Notes under the pieces: generated by a model
The model's database searches: none
Seen by the model: the letters and a program-made list of their open reading frames with translations, nothing else
Told to the model about the DNA's origin: nothing
Shown here: in pieces, positions 12,320-24,291 of the stretch
Position numbering within the stretch: the first letter of the stretch is position 1
Layout of the letters: each line of letters starts with the position of its first letter
Made by a program: the position numbers and the translations under genes
Assembly: GCA_036852015.1 (NCBI GenBank)
Contig: JAANDG010000275.1
Location: forward strand, 120,731-184,730
DNA from: Pelodera strongyloides
Taxonomy: Eukaryota > Nematoda > Chromadorea > Rhabditida > Rhabditidae
Length of the DNA: 64,000 bases
Direction: 5' to 3'

Positions 12320-12490
12320 TTGGCGAAATAGCGGCCGGTTGTTGAAACGCATGTCAAGTATACCACCTGCATTCCTATGTATTTATGCAAAGTGGGGTCG
12401 ATTTTTTAATGCTAATAATGCTCGTTTGCATGCTATGCATGGTAATGTAGATATTTGACATACGTTTCGAGAACCGGCCGTTATTTCGTG
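12320..12490. repeat. CCGGCCGG-type MITE, diverged
   Basis: GGCGAAATAGCGGCCGGTTG on the left and GAGAACCGGCCGTTATTTCG on the right, with ATTCCTATGTATTTATGCAAA in the core. It is directly followed by the telomere-like array at 12507. Confidence 0.7.
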
Positions 12491-12506
12491 ATTCCGAGAG
12501 ATGCAA

Positions 12507-12541
12507 AGCCTAAGCATAAGCCTAAGCCTAAGCCTGAGCTC
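12507..12541. repeat. Interstitial telomere-like array (GCCTAA/TTAGGC)
   Basis: AAGCCTAAGCATAAGCCTAA followed by two further units, with one variant. TTAGGC is the nematode telomere unit. Confidence 0.75.
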
Positions 12542-12664
12542 AATCCCAAATTCCATAATCTTAGAACCTGCTGTCGACGATATCGCCCATCTGCATCCAC
12601 ATGCTTCCACGCGTTAACTGCGATTCTTCGGGTGGTTCTTCGGGTTGCTCTTGCTCAGACATTC

Positions 12665-12776
12665 TTGCAGAAATCGAGTATAAACTCAAAGAGTCTTGCA
12701 GAAATCGAGTATAAACTCAGAGAGTTTTGCAGAAATCGAGTATAAACTCAGAGAGTTTTGCAGAAATCGAGTATAA
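12665..12776. repeat. 31-bp tandem repeat, four copies
   Basis: The unit starts TTGCAGAAATCGAGTATAAA and repeats at 12665, 12696, 12727 and 12758. The last copy is truncated. Confidence 0.95.
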
Positions 12777-14874
12777 ACACCAAGTTTTGCCGGAGGGTTG
12801 AAGTCGTAGCTTGGCACAGAGTTTCGACTGGCTTTTAGGGCGGGGATCGATCCAGGGGACAGCCGCCCAGACCACGCCCACTTTAGGACAGAGACCCTCG
12901 AGAGTGCACCGGGACCGCGGAGATACCAGACAGTCCCCTACTGCATATTCAAATTAGAGGCGGGAGAGGCTCTAACAATAAGGTGAAAAAGAGGGAGGGT
13001 TGTTAAGTTGGGAAGGGTGAGTTCACCCGGATTTTGGGCACGTCCCGGGTCCTGGGAACCACTTGGGAACTGGCTCCCGGACTAAGGACAAATTCGAATA
13101 TTGGCAAAGCTCCAAGTGGGCATTCCCACCATACAGAGGTTGAATTTCCCTTTAAAAGGGGCATTTGAATGTGAGGTATTCGGGAAATGAGTTCCTTTGT
13201 TGTCTGGGTCAGATCAACTATAAGGGTTGGTCTCACAAGCAACATGTCACAGGTTCGATCCCACCTAGTGTATAATCAGCTGAACCACCTAGCTAAATCA
13301 AGCTAGGTAAACACATCATTGTTGGTTAACTACATCCCCTTCTTTGACCAATGCTGCACGGTTCACTTTCCCTATTTTATTATCAGTCTTGTGCCGTGCA
13401 AGGCTTGCAGGGAATCTTTCTATAAAAACAGGATATCAGTGTCTTGCTTCTGATTTCTTTTGCAACTTTCTAGTAGAAAACCACGATGCCATGACGTCCC
13501 CAGGCCAGAACAAACCAAGTTCTGAGGTCAGAAAATACGGCAAAAAAAAAAACGCCGCCGTGATTAAGATGGGAGTTATCAGTGTGGGAGGGCGAGGGAG
13601 GCAATGGGAGGGAATCGGAGAACAGGAAAAGTTTGTCCTTTTGGGAACTCCCATTCCGGAAGTAGCTTGAACCCGGAACATGAGACATTTTATTACCAAT
13701 GTAACATTAAAAATAAACTGTGCTGAAATGTGCACTTTGCTATCTCAGGTTGGAAAAAGAAGCTCACTAACTACACGTTTCAAGTTTCTCATGCATTGTC
13801 AAAGGGAAAAAAAAGATAGTGGTAATCACAGATACTGTTAATAATCCAGTTCGATTTAGCCTTGTGATTTGAAACTTGTCGTGTAGCCTGGTACTGATGG
13901 ATGGGCAACAAAAAAGCGTCGGGAGCACCGACTTGCTAATAATGATGTTATAGTATTCCGGTATACTGTTAATAATACACACATTAATAAATAGGACGTA
14001 ATACCGTAATATGTACCTCTCGTGTCACAGAAGCGCGTCCCGGGATTAATGTTGACAGTGTAATTTCTACGTACATCATCGTACATGTTGAAATGACTTA
14101 CCACCAAAAGGATGCATCACCTGGTACCACCGGTACCCTGCTCATCGGTGCCGTGCTGGTACCCGCGTGGATTGAATTGAAACCGGAATCGGTACCGGCG
14201 TGAATTCATGAACAAGGCTACGTAGATAGAAATAGTAAAAAACAAAAAAAATAAAAAAAGAACTCACATGCTTGCTCTATCACGATGCATGGTTGTTTAG
14301 TTGTGTCAGTGTCGGAGAACGATTCCAAATAAAAACGAAATCGTCAATAGTTCATTTACGGAAAATCTACACGCCCTGAATACGTGGGTATCATTTTTTA
14401 CTGTATTCATGTACACGGAGTGAAAGAAAACCATTAACAGAGACGATAGATTATCGATAAGAGAGAGGATAGACAGGTAGATGAATATATGTAAAATTGT
14501 GAAAAACGAAAGATCAAATACACAAGTAAATGTACAGTGAAAATTGATACATACATGCATACATCTAGGGCATAAACAGATCAAAATAGCATGGTCATGG
14601 TGCCAAAACCCTTCCAAAGAAATGTTCATCTAACCTTATTTTTGTATCAACGCTAAGGTTTCACCACCTCTGCATAATTTTCCCAAGTTACGGTATGCCG
14701 GTACTTGTAGAAATGGCAATATCGAAAGTACAGCTAAAGAACCGGAAGTATGGAAAGTACACCTACAGTAACTACTTACGAAGTAAAATATATAACATAG
14801 ACAATATGTTTTAGTACAGCTTTTTAGTTCTAGACATTTGCTAGACGTTTCTAGTTTTAAAATCCGTTGAACTC

Positions 14875-15045
14875 TTAAAGCGAAATGCCAGCCTCTTTGG
14901 AAAATTTGCATATGATAAGCAAATCCTATGTATCCTATGCTAATTTTGCGCGATCGTCCACGGCAATCGCGCAAAATTAGCATAGGATACATAGGATTTG
15001 CTTATCATATGCAAATTTTCCAAAGAGGCTGGCATTTCGCTTTAA
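14875..15045. repeat. TTAAAGCGAAAT palindromic element
   Basis: A 171-bp near-perfect palindrome with the same arms and centre (GCGATCGTCCACGGCAATCGC). Arm identity is very high, suggesting recent origin or arm-to-arm correction. Confidence 0.9.
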
Positions 15046-16335
15046 TTCTAGAACTTTCGCAATGACGCGAAAAATTGAATATTTTGGCGACGAAAGCACA
15101 GTTATAAAGAAAACAATGATCAACATCAAGTACGTGGGAAAGTACAAGAAGAAAATAAAATAAAGACATAAAGAAGCAGAACATTGAAAGCCAATAAACG
15201 ATCAGATATAGACAAGAATAGATAACGGAAATCGGATTTTACTATTGCCTAGAAACAATGCACCCAAACAGGAAAAATGTACTTGATTCAAGTAAGTACT
15301 TGGTCACGTTAAAGTTAAGATTCAAAAACATAATTGCACGTTAAAATTGAGATACTGGTCATATATGTGGAAATGATTGTAGATGGAAATGGAAAAAAAT
15401 GATGTTTCACGGTTACTTTATGTATGGTGGTACATGGAGTTCACGCTATCTTTTTTTATCCTCTTCATTTAGAAAGAAAGTGAACAAACGGAATTAGCTT
15501 TAGCTTTTCTTAGGCCTAAACAGCAAACACAAGATAATAAAGAAAAATGACACATAGGCTGGTCCCTACCAAGAGGACCAGCTACCTACGTGGGCCTTAA
15601 CCTATGTGGGCATTAAGCCTACGTGAGCTTTAACCTACATGAACCTTAACCTACGTCAGCCGTCGCCTTATGTTTTACTGAATGAATCGCTAAATTGTTG
15701 GATCTGTAATTATTGAATGTGTATATTAATTGATGCACGAGCTGGTCAATATACGACAATTTTTTGTTTGAACGCGAATTAAAAGTTATCCTCACAAGCA
15801 GTAAAGAGTAAGACTGACAGCTTGCAAACTCAATGCAAGAATAATTTGGGTGCAAGGTTTTAAAAACGTTTATGAAATTTTATAGCATCATTATATGCCT
15901 GCACTGAGCCCACATAACACAAATATACATCTGCTGCGTAAAGCCGCATCCCGCAGCTCTATCTACACTTCGAAAAAAAATGAAAATAAACAGCCGCTTG
16001 TAATATTGAATGAATGGCTCTTTGCCACTGTGTACTATTATTCTGTATACATAACTACTCACAATTGTTTACTATAGCGTCTGATCAACGCGATAACGAC
16101 CACGCTAGACTAGGGAGCTGTGAATCATTGATGAAGCAATTAGGACATTACTAATTAGGTTAGGTAATTAAGTATTAAGGTGATTAAAATTTGTTTTTGA
16201 AGGATCTAATTTTAATTATATGTACACGGCCGACAATGATACTAGGAGTCTACTCTATCATCAACTTAGAAGTCACGCGATTTATATTCAATTAAAAGTG
16301 ATACTGACTCAATGGTTGATAGAGGATGTAGAAAC

Positions 16336-16516
16336 TTTAAAGCGATATAACGGCCAGATTTTGAAACGTATCCCCGGAACTGCATTCCTACGTGTTGTAT
16401 GCAAATTAATATAAGCAGACTGAAAATAGCGCAGTATTAGCGCTGTAATTTGCATACACTGCATCGGCATACAGCGTCCGACATATGTTTCAAAACCGGT
16501 GATTATAACGCTTTAA
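16336..16516. repeat. CCGGCC-type MITE, diverged
   Basis: TTTAAAGCGATATAACGGCC on the left and ACCGGTGATTATAACGCTTTAA on the right. The core has GCATTCCTACGTGTTGTATGC and a near-palindromic TAGCGCAGTATTAGCGCT centre. Confidence 0.75.
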
Positions 16517-17119
16517 GAAGTGCGAACTTCGAGAATTCCTAGCTTAAAGTCCATCTGCACCGCAACACTCAAAGATCCGAACGAAACAATAAAAACGTAG
16601 TAAAACTAAAATTGCCGGCGGTTTTGCCTGTTTTTGCTGATAGCCTGGTTTCCGCTATCAGTAATAAGTTCACTATCACTGTCTCTATCAGCAGTAAATC
16701 AAAATGGCACCTCGTCTCAGAGACTCACACTGCTGATTTGAACGCTGATAAGCACTAAACTAAATAATTACGATGGCCAAAGTTTACGAACGGCTAAACA
16801 AACGCGGACTAATTGTAAGAAAGAGCAGAGTGACAAAAGAAAGGGTTACGATGGTGAATCTAACTAGTATGCAAATTTTTTAGGACTACGGTTACGCCCA
16901 CAACGAGCAAATTAACACTTTGAACGGTAGGTAGAGCTTTAGAGTCAATTTTAATATTCGTGTAAAAAGTTCGTTGAAGATCCGACAAGTAACGCTAAAT
17001 CACAGCTATTCAATTAGGCACCCTGGAATTTTTTTTTTTTATTGAATATATTTATTATACTCATTAAAAGAGCGCAACGCCGTGAGAGACAAACAAAACA
17101 GGAAAATTTAACGAATGGC

Positions 17120-17608
17120 AAGTAACGGTTTTTTTTTGAAACACATCGAGTTCTTCTTATGCTGCAAATTAACATAAATTAGAAAAAAATCGAGCTAAAT
17201 TCAAGTAAATTAGCATAAATACGTAAGAATTCAGTTGTCCACGATCACGATGCGTTTCAAAAGCCGGCCGGTATTTCGCTTTAGAGAAAAATAACGGCCG
17301 GTTTTTGAAATTTATGTTGGATAAGTGCGTTTTGTGCAAGTGTACAATTGGACTAAAAACCGCGCATTCATTTGCATAGACTACATGATAATACAGTTTC
17401 CAGTATAAGTTTGAAACACCGCCAAGCGTTAAAGGGAAATACCGGCCGGTTTTTGAAACACATCGAGTACACTAACATTCTTATGCAGGTTATGCAAAAA
17501 CATAAATTAGAATAAACACTCGAGTTCAATTCGAGTAGATTAGCATAAATACGTAAGAATTCAGTGGCCCACGCTGCGTTTCAGAAACCGTCCGGTATTT
17601 TGCTTTAA
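17120..17608. repeat. Three CCGGCCGG-type MITEs in a row
   Basis: Three elements lie end to end: about 17120-17283 (right end CCGGCCGGTATTTCGCTTTA), 17284-17430 (left end ACGGCCGGTTTTTGAAAT, right end TTTGAAACACCGCCAAGCG) and 17429-17608 (left end TTAAAGGGAAATACCGGCCG, right end CCGTCCGGTATTTTGCTTTAA). Adjacent termini almost touch, so the insertions targeted each other's TTAA-like ends. Confidence 0.75.
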
Positions 17609-18750
17609 GAAGAGGTCGCTGAAAACTGTCTGGTAAACTTCACCACATACTACAAAACAAAACGAATAGAATAGTTCAAATTCCCTGCGTAGAACCTATG
17701 GGAGGGGTGAGTCCACTTCCTAAGATAAGAACTATCTGAAATACTCCTAATAACTCAGACTATGAGTTCAAAGGCTGTGTGATTTAATACTCCTTGGTTT
17801 CTTGACGACATAAATAGGGTCACAAAAAGACAAGCCGCTATCGCAAAAAGCTTAGGGAGGTGATCTTTGTTTTAGGATTTTCGTTACAACTTCAGAAATA
17901 GAAATTTTATATTTGTAGTTATACTTATTAATACCTTAAAAAATGGACCCAACAAAAAAATAGTGGATAAGGTTAAAGAACAATTAAATAAGTACGGGAG
18001 CACTCAAACATAAACATAAACATAAACATTTATTGCAAAAATGCACACACCACAGAGGGTGGAAAATACAATTGAACGAACAACATAAATTTAAGAAACA
18101 GCCAAACGAAAATAATTCACAGGGAACATAATACACACAACAACACCACACGGGGGAACAAGAACAAGAACACGTTTTCAATATCACCAAGATAATCACA
18201 TATCAAATACTTCGAGTAAAGAGTGGAAATTGCCAAGTGAAGCCTGCCACGCCTAACTTGGGGGGTAATAATAAATAAGAATATTCAAAGGTATGTATAC
18301 TGCTGTGAGACCTCCCCAAGCCTTACAGATAATGTAAACATTCATTGGAGAAGACAAAAATGGAAGAACGGTAGTTTTATAGAAATTCAGGCTTTGGCCG
18401 GTATTTGACACCGGCAAGTTTGCCGTTTCGCAATGTTTGCCACAAGCTTTGTGACTACAAGATGTATATATGGTACAAAATGCGCAGTGGGACCAGGATG
18501 CGAATACATAATGTCTCTAAGAGACACATGATGGTATCTGAAGCAAACCTACCAAATTCAGTCTTTCAAGTGCCACCTGAAATTGATTAGAAGTACGTAA
18601 CTTCAGTATATCAGCAGGGAGTTGCATAAGCCAATTGGCCGAGCGAATAAAGAAACTATTTTTGAAAGAGTGCTCGAAACTCAAGCTTATAGAGTGCTCG
18701 AAAAAATAGTAGGTAGTGTATCTCCGAAAACAGGCAAGTTTACTTACATG

Positions 18751-18931
18751 GTAAAGCCGTATAACAGCTGGTTTTTGAAATGCACGTTGGAAGCTGTATT
18801 CCCATACAGTTTATGCAAATCATTGCGCGACACTGAGCGATTTCTTAGTCCAATAATAATATTTGCATATAAAATATGGTACTGAATTTGTTCAACATAA
18901 TTTTAAAAAATAAGCCATAATGTCGCTTTAA
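18751..18931. repeat. CCGGCC-type MITE, diverged
   Basis: GTAAAGCCGTATAACAGCTGG on the left and AAGCCATAATGTCGCTTTAAA on the right, with ATTCCCATACAGTTTATGCAAA inside, as in related copies. Confidence 0.6.
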
Positions 18932-19893
18932 ATACGCTTACGATCCTTGTTGGATGGAGAATCGACATAAAGAATAAGAAAATGAAAGCATCTGAACTAA
19001 TTGTTACGTTTATTTTTTTTATGCGTTTCTTTTCATCTAATTGCCATTTAAAACTGAAAACACGCTGATAAATGGACGAAAATGAGGAACAACAGTCATA
19101 AATATATTTACGCTTAAAACAGAATAAGCGTAAGTTTAAGAGCTATGCCTCGGCTTAAAACTGACAAAGTAAATTTAAGGAATGTATCAGGCGAAAGCAC
19201 ATCCATACAAATATCCCGTTCGACTTTGCAAAAAGGCAAGCTCAGAATCCTAGGCATACTAATTGCACAGCTGTGCCCACACGATATACATTAGATTTTG
19301 AAACTATATTTTTTTTACTTCACGGAATCATGAAAAATCTACAACCAAGCAGGAACCGACACTTATTCTTATTGTTAGACTTACGCCTTGCCATATGCTT
19401 AGCTTTAGTCCTGAACTTGAGCTAAACTTAGGCGTACGGCTCACGCTTATGCATAGTTGTAGGCTTTTATGTTTAGGTTTAGGCTAGGTCTGAGGCTTGT
19501 TTTATAGACCTTAACGGGGACTTTGCCTTAGGCTTGGCTCGGGCATAGGATTCCAAAATTCCATTTTACAAAACGCCATGGTGTAATTTGAGCTGTGAAC
19601 GTTCTTGCTCATAGAAATTTAGAAACGAGCAAATGTGCTCATCAGAGTTCAAGCTAATCAAAATCAACACGTAAAATACAATCATCGGAGCCAATGCAAT
19701 AATAGAAACATGGACGAAATGACCACGTCTGTGACTGCGCCCTTATTCATGACAAACCAAGTCTCAGGGAGGAAAACTACAGTACATCAACTGTTTTAAT
19801 GAGTTCTCAAACAAAAGTAAGGATAACTGTGAACGGCAGGAAACTGATCCCCAACAGTAGTTGCCCCGAGAATGGTCTCGGTGTACCTCTATG

Positions 19894-20400
19894 CAGCTCT
19901 CTCTCTCTCTCTCTCTCTTGGGCTCTCTCCCTGTTTCACTCTCCCTCTCCATCATTCCCTCAGATGTCTACTGTGAATGGTGGGAGGTTCTCCCCGGGGT
20001 CGTCTCCCCCCATATAATCCATTAGAAAAACAAAAGTATTTGATGAAAGGTTGGACCGCGGCACCCGGCCAATAGCATACAGACACTGCTGGGTAGACTT
20101 AGTAAAGAGAATGGCAAAAAGCCATCCGAGCAACACGTATGCAGAACACAGTACGGGGAGAAGGCCAATATCTCTCTTATTCTCTCTCTCTCTCTCTCTG
20201 CCTCTCTCTCTCTCTCTCTGTATGTCTCTCTCAAGCTCCATTCTCTCTCTCAGCCTCACTTTGTAACTCTCTCTATATGTTTCCTTTCTTCTCACTTCTC
20301 TACTTCTCAATGTTTCACCCATCTCTAAGTCTCGTGCTCTCCTTCTCCTCTCTCAATCTCTATTCTCTATGTCTCTATCCCTCTCTCTATCTATCAAGAT
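19894..20400. repeat. CT microsatellite region
   Basis: CT runs at 19894-19920, 20168-20220 and weaker ones to 20400. The + strand is pyrimidine-rich throughout. Confidence 0.85.
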
Positions 20401-21139
20401 CTCCCTCTACCGAGTTGTTTAATTAGTCTTTGATTTGAAGTAGTTCAGAATATCAACTATCCTGATACGAAACGAATTGGTAACAAATTTTGGCACGACA
20501 CTAGAGCACGCTATTCGGCTGCTAAATAGAAGACTGTCTGGTTGAATACAAACTGGAAGAAGAAGCTTAGCACCCGCATAATGGTCCACCGGTCGCAACG
20601 ATAAAAGATACTGTGATGGGATACGAATTCACAATGGAACCACATCGCTAACACGGATTCAAAAGGGTACATCGAAAATGGTGGAAATCCAAGGGTACAC
20701 ATAACTAATTGATGAAATCAAACGAAAAGCTTATATAGGAGGGTAAAATGGACACTGACTGGGGTGTGTTTGAACACGTTTCAGGCGGGAACCGGGTGTC
20801 TAACCCGGAACCTTTTTTACCTTTACATCGTGCCAACTAAAGCAGTTACAACGGTACAACGGCGTTAACTCGGAATAAAACGGTACCTCGCAACTGATTG
20901 AATGGTACAGTTCTAGCTCGCGGAACAAAAATGGTACAATACAAGTGGGAATTGTACAATTATGGTTGGAATCACTGAAATAATCACTGGGATAGAGTGG
21001 ATAAGCTCTAGGCTGGAGCCGGGTGTCTAACTGTGGGAATCCTTTTGACCCTTACACCTTACAACCAGAGGGCGGCTGTCTGCACCGGGAATAGTCACTC
21101 AACACTTGGGAGACGGATATATTGGATCAAAGTGAGGAG

Positions 21140-21179
<40 letters not shown>

Positions 21180-21240
21180 GAGAGAGAGAATAGTACATAG
21201 AGGGGAAGGAAGGGAGATAGAATGAGAGAGGAAGAGAAGC
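21140..21240. repeat. GA microsatellite
   Basis: Pure GA at 21144-21174, then imperfect to about 21240. Confidence 0.85.
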
Positions 21241-21655
21241 GAAACAAAAAAAGGAACAGATAACTCCGGCCGGAAACAAATTGCATAATTCGGCGCAACT
21301 ATTTTTGTGTTATGTACTTCGACGAAATGTGTTGAGAGGCAAATAATACACTGTTCTAATAAGTTGTGCACCACGTTATATGCATGATTAGTCAAATGCA
21401 GAGATTGAGGGGAAGAGCGAGACGATAGAGAAAGAGATAAAAGGAGAAAATGTGAAAGAGTAAGCTTAATACCTGGTGTATTTATGATTGCAAAATATGC
21501 ATTCTTATCACATAAAAGAGTAACTGTAGCGTGCGCATTGATGGAACCCATGAAGTGCTTGTTTCTAATTATTTACATTTTTTGCTTCAAAAAAAGAGAG
21601 ACTAATGATTATTGCTCTCCCAAAAATTTACTTCCTGAATCAGTTGGTTTCTAAC

Positions 21656-21852
21656 TTTAAAGCGGTATTGCTGCACGTTGCTTGTGAAGTGTATACCTGC
21701 ATTCTCATGTTTTATCACTTGCGTTCCATTGGATTGGGATTCTTTGTCCCTGTTGCAATTTGCATACGACACATGGGAATGCTTCATCAAACCCCATTCC
21801 CATACCGTTTATCGTTTTACAAGCGAGTAGCTACGTCACGAACTAAACTTTA
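21656..21852. repeat. TTAAAGCGGTATT MITE, degraded
   Basis: TTTAAAGCGGTATTGCTGCA on the left, an inner ATTTGCATACGACACATGGGAA, and a weak TTTAG right end. This is the family layout with poor arms. Confidence 0.45.
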
Positions 21853-22002
21853 GTCACGTTAGAGCAAGTTTCTACTTTTACGATCTTTGGAATTCAAACG
21901 TAATGGGAATCGAGGACAACAATTTCAGGAGCATGACACATCACAGGGTACGTAGTCCGGGACTTATTGCAGAGATCAGTCAGATGGGCGGGGTGCTTTT
22001 CC

Positions 22003-22015
22003 CGAGAGAGAGATA

Positions 22016-22059
<44 letters not shown>

Positions 22060-22068
22060 TGGAGAGAG
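22003..22068. repeat. GA microsatellite
   Basis: Nearly pure GA with single G or C interruptions. Confidence 0.9.
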
Positions 22069-22654
22069 AATTGGCATTGCGTAAATGAATGCCACGTGAA
22101 GTTCGAAGATCCGTTCCGCTGTGCTGGGACACAAACCATTCTCTTGGGGAACCTCTGTTTATTCTGCTATTCCGCTATTTCAGTTTTGTTATTGCAAAAA
22201 AAGATAAGAAACCTAGCAAACAGAATTAAAAGATATAATCAGATGGTCAACGTGCGGAAAAGTCGACAGCGAAGAAAAAATTATAACTGAAGTACAAATT
22301 TCGCGAAATAGCATATCGTGCGGTATACATTCACCAGGGGGCACTGCTTGAGTGCCGCACGGAGACGAACATCGGCACTGAAATGGCGCAAGAATGGCAC
22401 ACCTATGGCCATGTTCAACGACATGTTGGCGGGTCATCAGACTAAGGTGTATTTGCAAAAATTGTTCACAGATAACACAAGCGTTTTGCTTCGTTCATTT
22501 TGGTGATTATTTTGCAAAGGGGACTAGATTACACATAGAACCGGACCATTAAAAATAGACAACATTGTTCGCATATTCTGAAAATCAAAAGACCAAAAAA
22601 TCAGCCAGAAGCGTCTCGCTTCTTCTTATTAGGAGTCTACAGTGTAAAATACAA

Positions 22655-22713
22655 CAGCGAGAGAGAGAGAGAGAGCGAGTCAGAGAGAGAGAGAGGGAGA
22701 AAGAGAGAGAGAT
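22655..22713. repeat. GA microsatellite
   Basis: GA run interrupted by CGAGTC and GGG. Confidence 0.85.
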
Positions 22714-23536
22714 CAGCATCAGCATGTTTCAACCTGATAACAACACTTCAAAATGCAACATTACAACAAAGAGCCAAAAGAAAACTATAAAAGTCGCACC
22801 AAAAAGGTGTTAACCGGATTAATGTCAAGCGTTAAAACAATACATGCGAAGGGCTGACAAGGTGTCGGTTTACGTATTTGATCTACAAGAAACACCATTC
22901 GCTTTGACGAGATGTTCTTTTGAACAGGGAGAAAGCAATAAGAATGAGGGGTTCACATTTTCTTTGAGTCTTGCAAAACGTGCATGTTCTTCCGTGGGAA
23001 ACTCCATTGTTCGCATGGTTAGTATTCGCTCCGTTCAGACCTTGCTTGTGAGCGTAAATCTCAACCAAAGGGAAAATATTTCATAGGCACTTATACTCAA
23101 CGCTTCCGCGGATACCCACACAATTGGAAACCCTTAGCGCGGCTACACACTCGCGCACGACAGTGCCGCACAGTTTATTGGTTTCTTCATCCCGAGCCTC
23201 CAGTTAGCGCCCGTTCTGCTCAGCTGCGATGTAGAAAAATAGTTGGAAACAATAAACAAAAGTCAATCAATGAATATAAATAAACAAATAAACAAATAGT
23301 AAACATACCCCTCTAAATATTCTGTTTCTGGGTCTTCCAAGTCAAATTGCACTCGTCGGTCCATTGTTGCATGAGAAAGAGTTCCTACAAAAACAGCAAA
23401 TTGTAGTTTATCAGTTGCTGACAATTAGCTACAAACGACAAATGATACACGACAGAATAAATAATACAAGGAAATAGCACAGTCGAAAGCATTATGTAGT
23501 AGATACTCTAGGTAATCTAGGAAGAATAAAAACACT

Positions 23537-23572
23537 CCCTAAGCCTAAGCCTAAACCTAAGCCTAAACCTAG
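23537..23572. repeat. Interstitial telomere-like array (CCTAAG/CCTAAA)
   Basis: CCTAAGCCTAAGCCTAAACC and continuing, a mix of TTAGGC and TTTAGG units. Degenerate scattered TTAGGC-like words also occur at 1885-1985 and 19378-19550. Confidence 0.75.
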
Positions 23573-24138
23573 AGGAAAGTCCAGAAAATCTCTTCCAATG
23601 CATATTTTTCAATACTCTGCACGGATCGAAGCTCACACATAAATTCATGAATACTAAATACTCTGTACCGCGTTGTATAAACACATATCCCGTCGAAAAT
23701 AATAGATCATAGGAAACGCAATAGAAACCGTACAAAAAGCTATATGTATGGAATGTTCCCACCCGCGCCACCGTTGATTCTATTCAAAAAATCAATACAT
23801 AATACGAAACTGTAATAAAGGACAGCAAATTAGCTCCCCCACAGATTACATTGCCACTGAAAATCAAATGATAAAATAAAATAGGTCATAATTAATTTGT
23901 CACGTTAGTAAATTGCTTCTAGCATTATTCAGCGTGCAAATTGTCTATAAGGAATAGATAAGTATATTATACAAATACTTTCAAGTAAAGTAGTTCAAGC
24001 ATCATCAATAATTAACAACTTTTTGCGCGTTACAACTTGATCTTGTAGTTTTTGCTCGAAAAAAATTGGCAAACAAAAGTGTGTGCGTTTTTACGTGTCT
24101 AAAAACTAACAAATTACTGATTATGAGAAGCGTCCTTT

Positions 24139-24291
24139 ATAATGGGGTTTCCATTGTATACCAAAAATTCGGTGTGATTATGCCAATACTACCGTATTTC
24201 TGCACGCAACCTGCGCATGAAAAATTAAAAAATTAATCTCGTGTAGTTCCAAGATACGGTAAATTTTCAGCATACTTGCAAACCCCATAAT
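24139..24291. repeat. TATGGGGTTT MITE family copy (opposite orientation)
   Basis: Bounded by TATAATGGGGTTT and AAACCCCATAATT. The inside holds ACTACCGTATTTCTGCACG and CATGAAAAATTAAAAAATTA in reverse order relative to 7701-7852. Confidence 0.75.

Noticed and set aside
3005..17608. CRISPR-like or clustered regulatory repeats
   Set aside because: Repeats are long inverted structures at irregular distances in a eukaryotic genome with spliced genes, which fits MITEs.
20139..20426. Ser/Leu-rich open frames across CT repeats (also at 6508, 9253 and 21099)
   Set aside because: Microsatellites stay open in several frames. No non-repetitive conserved sequence.
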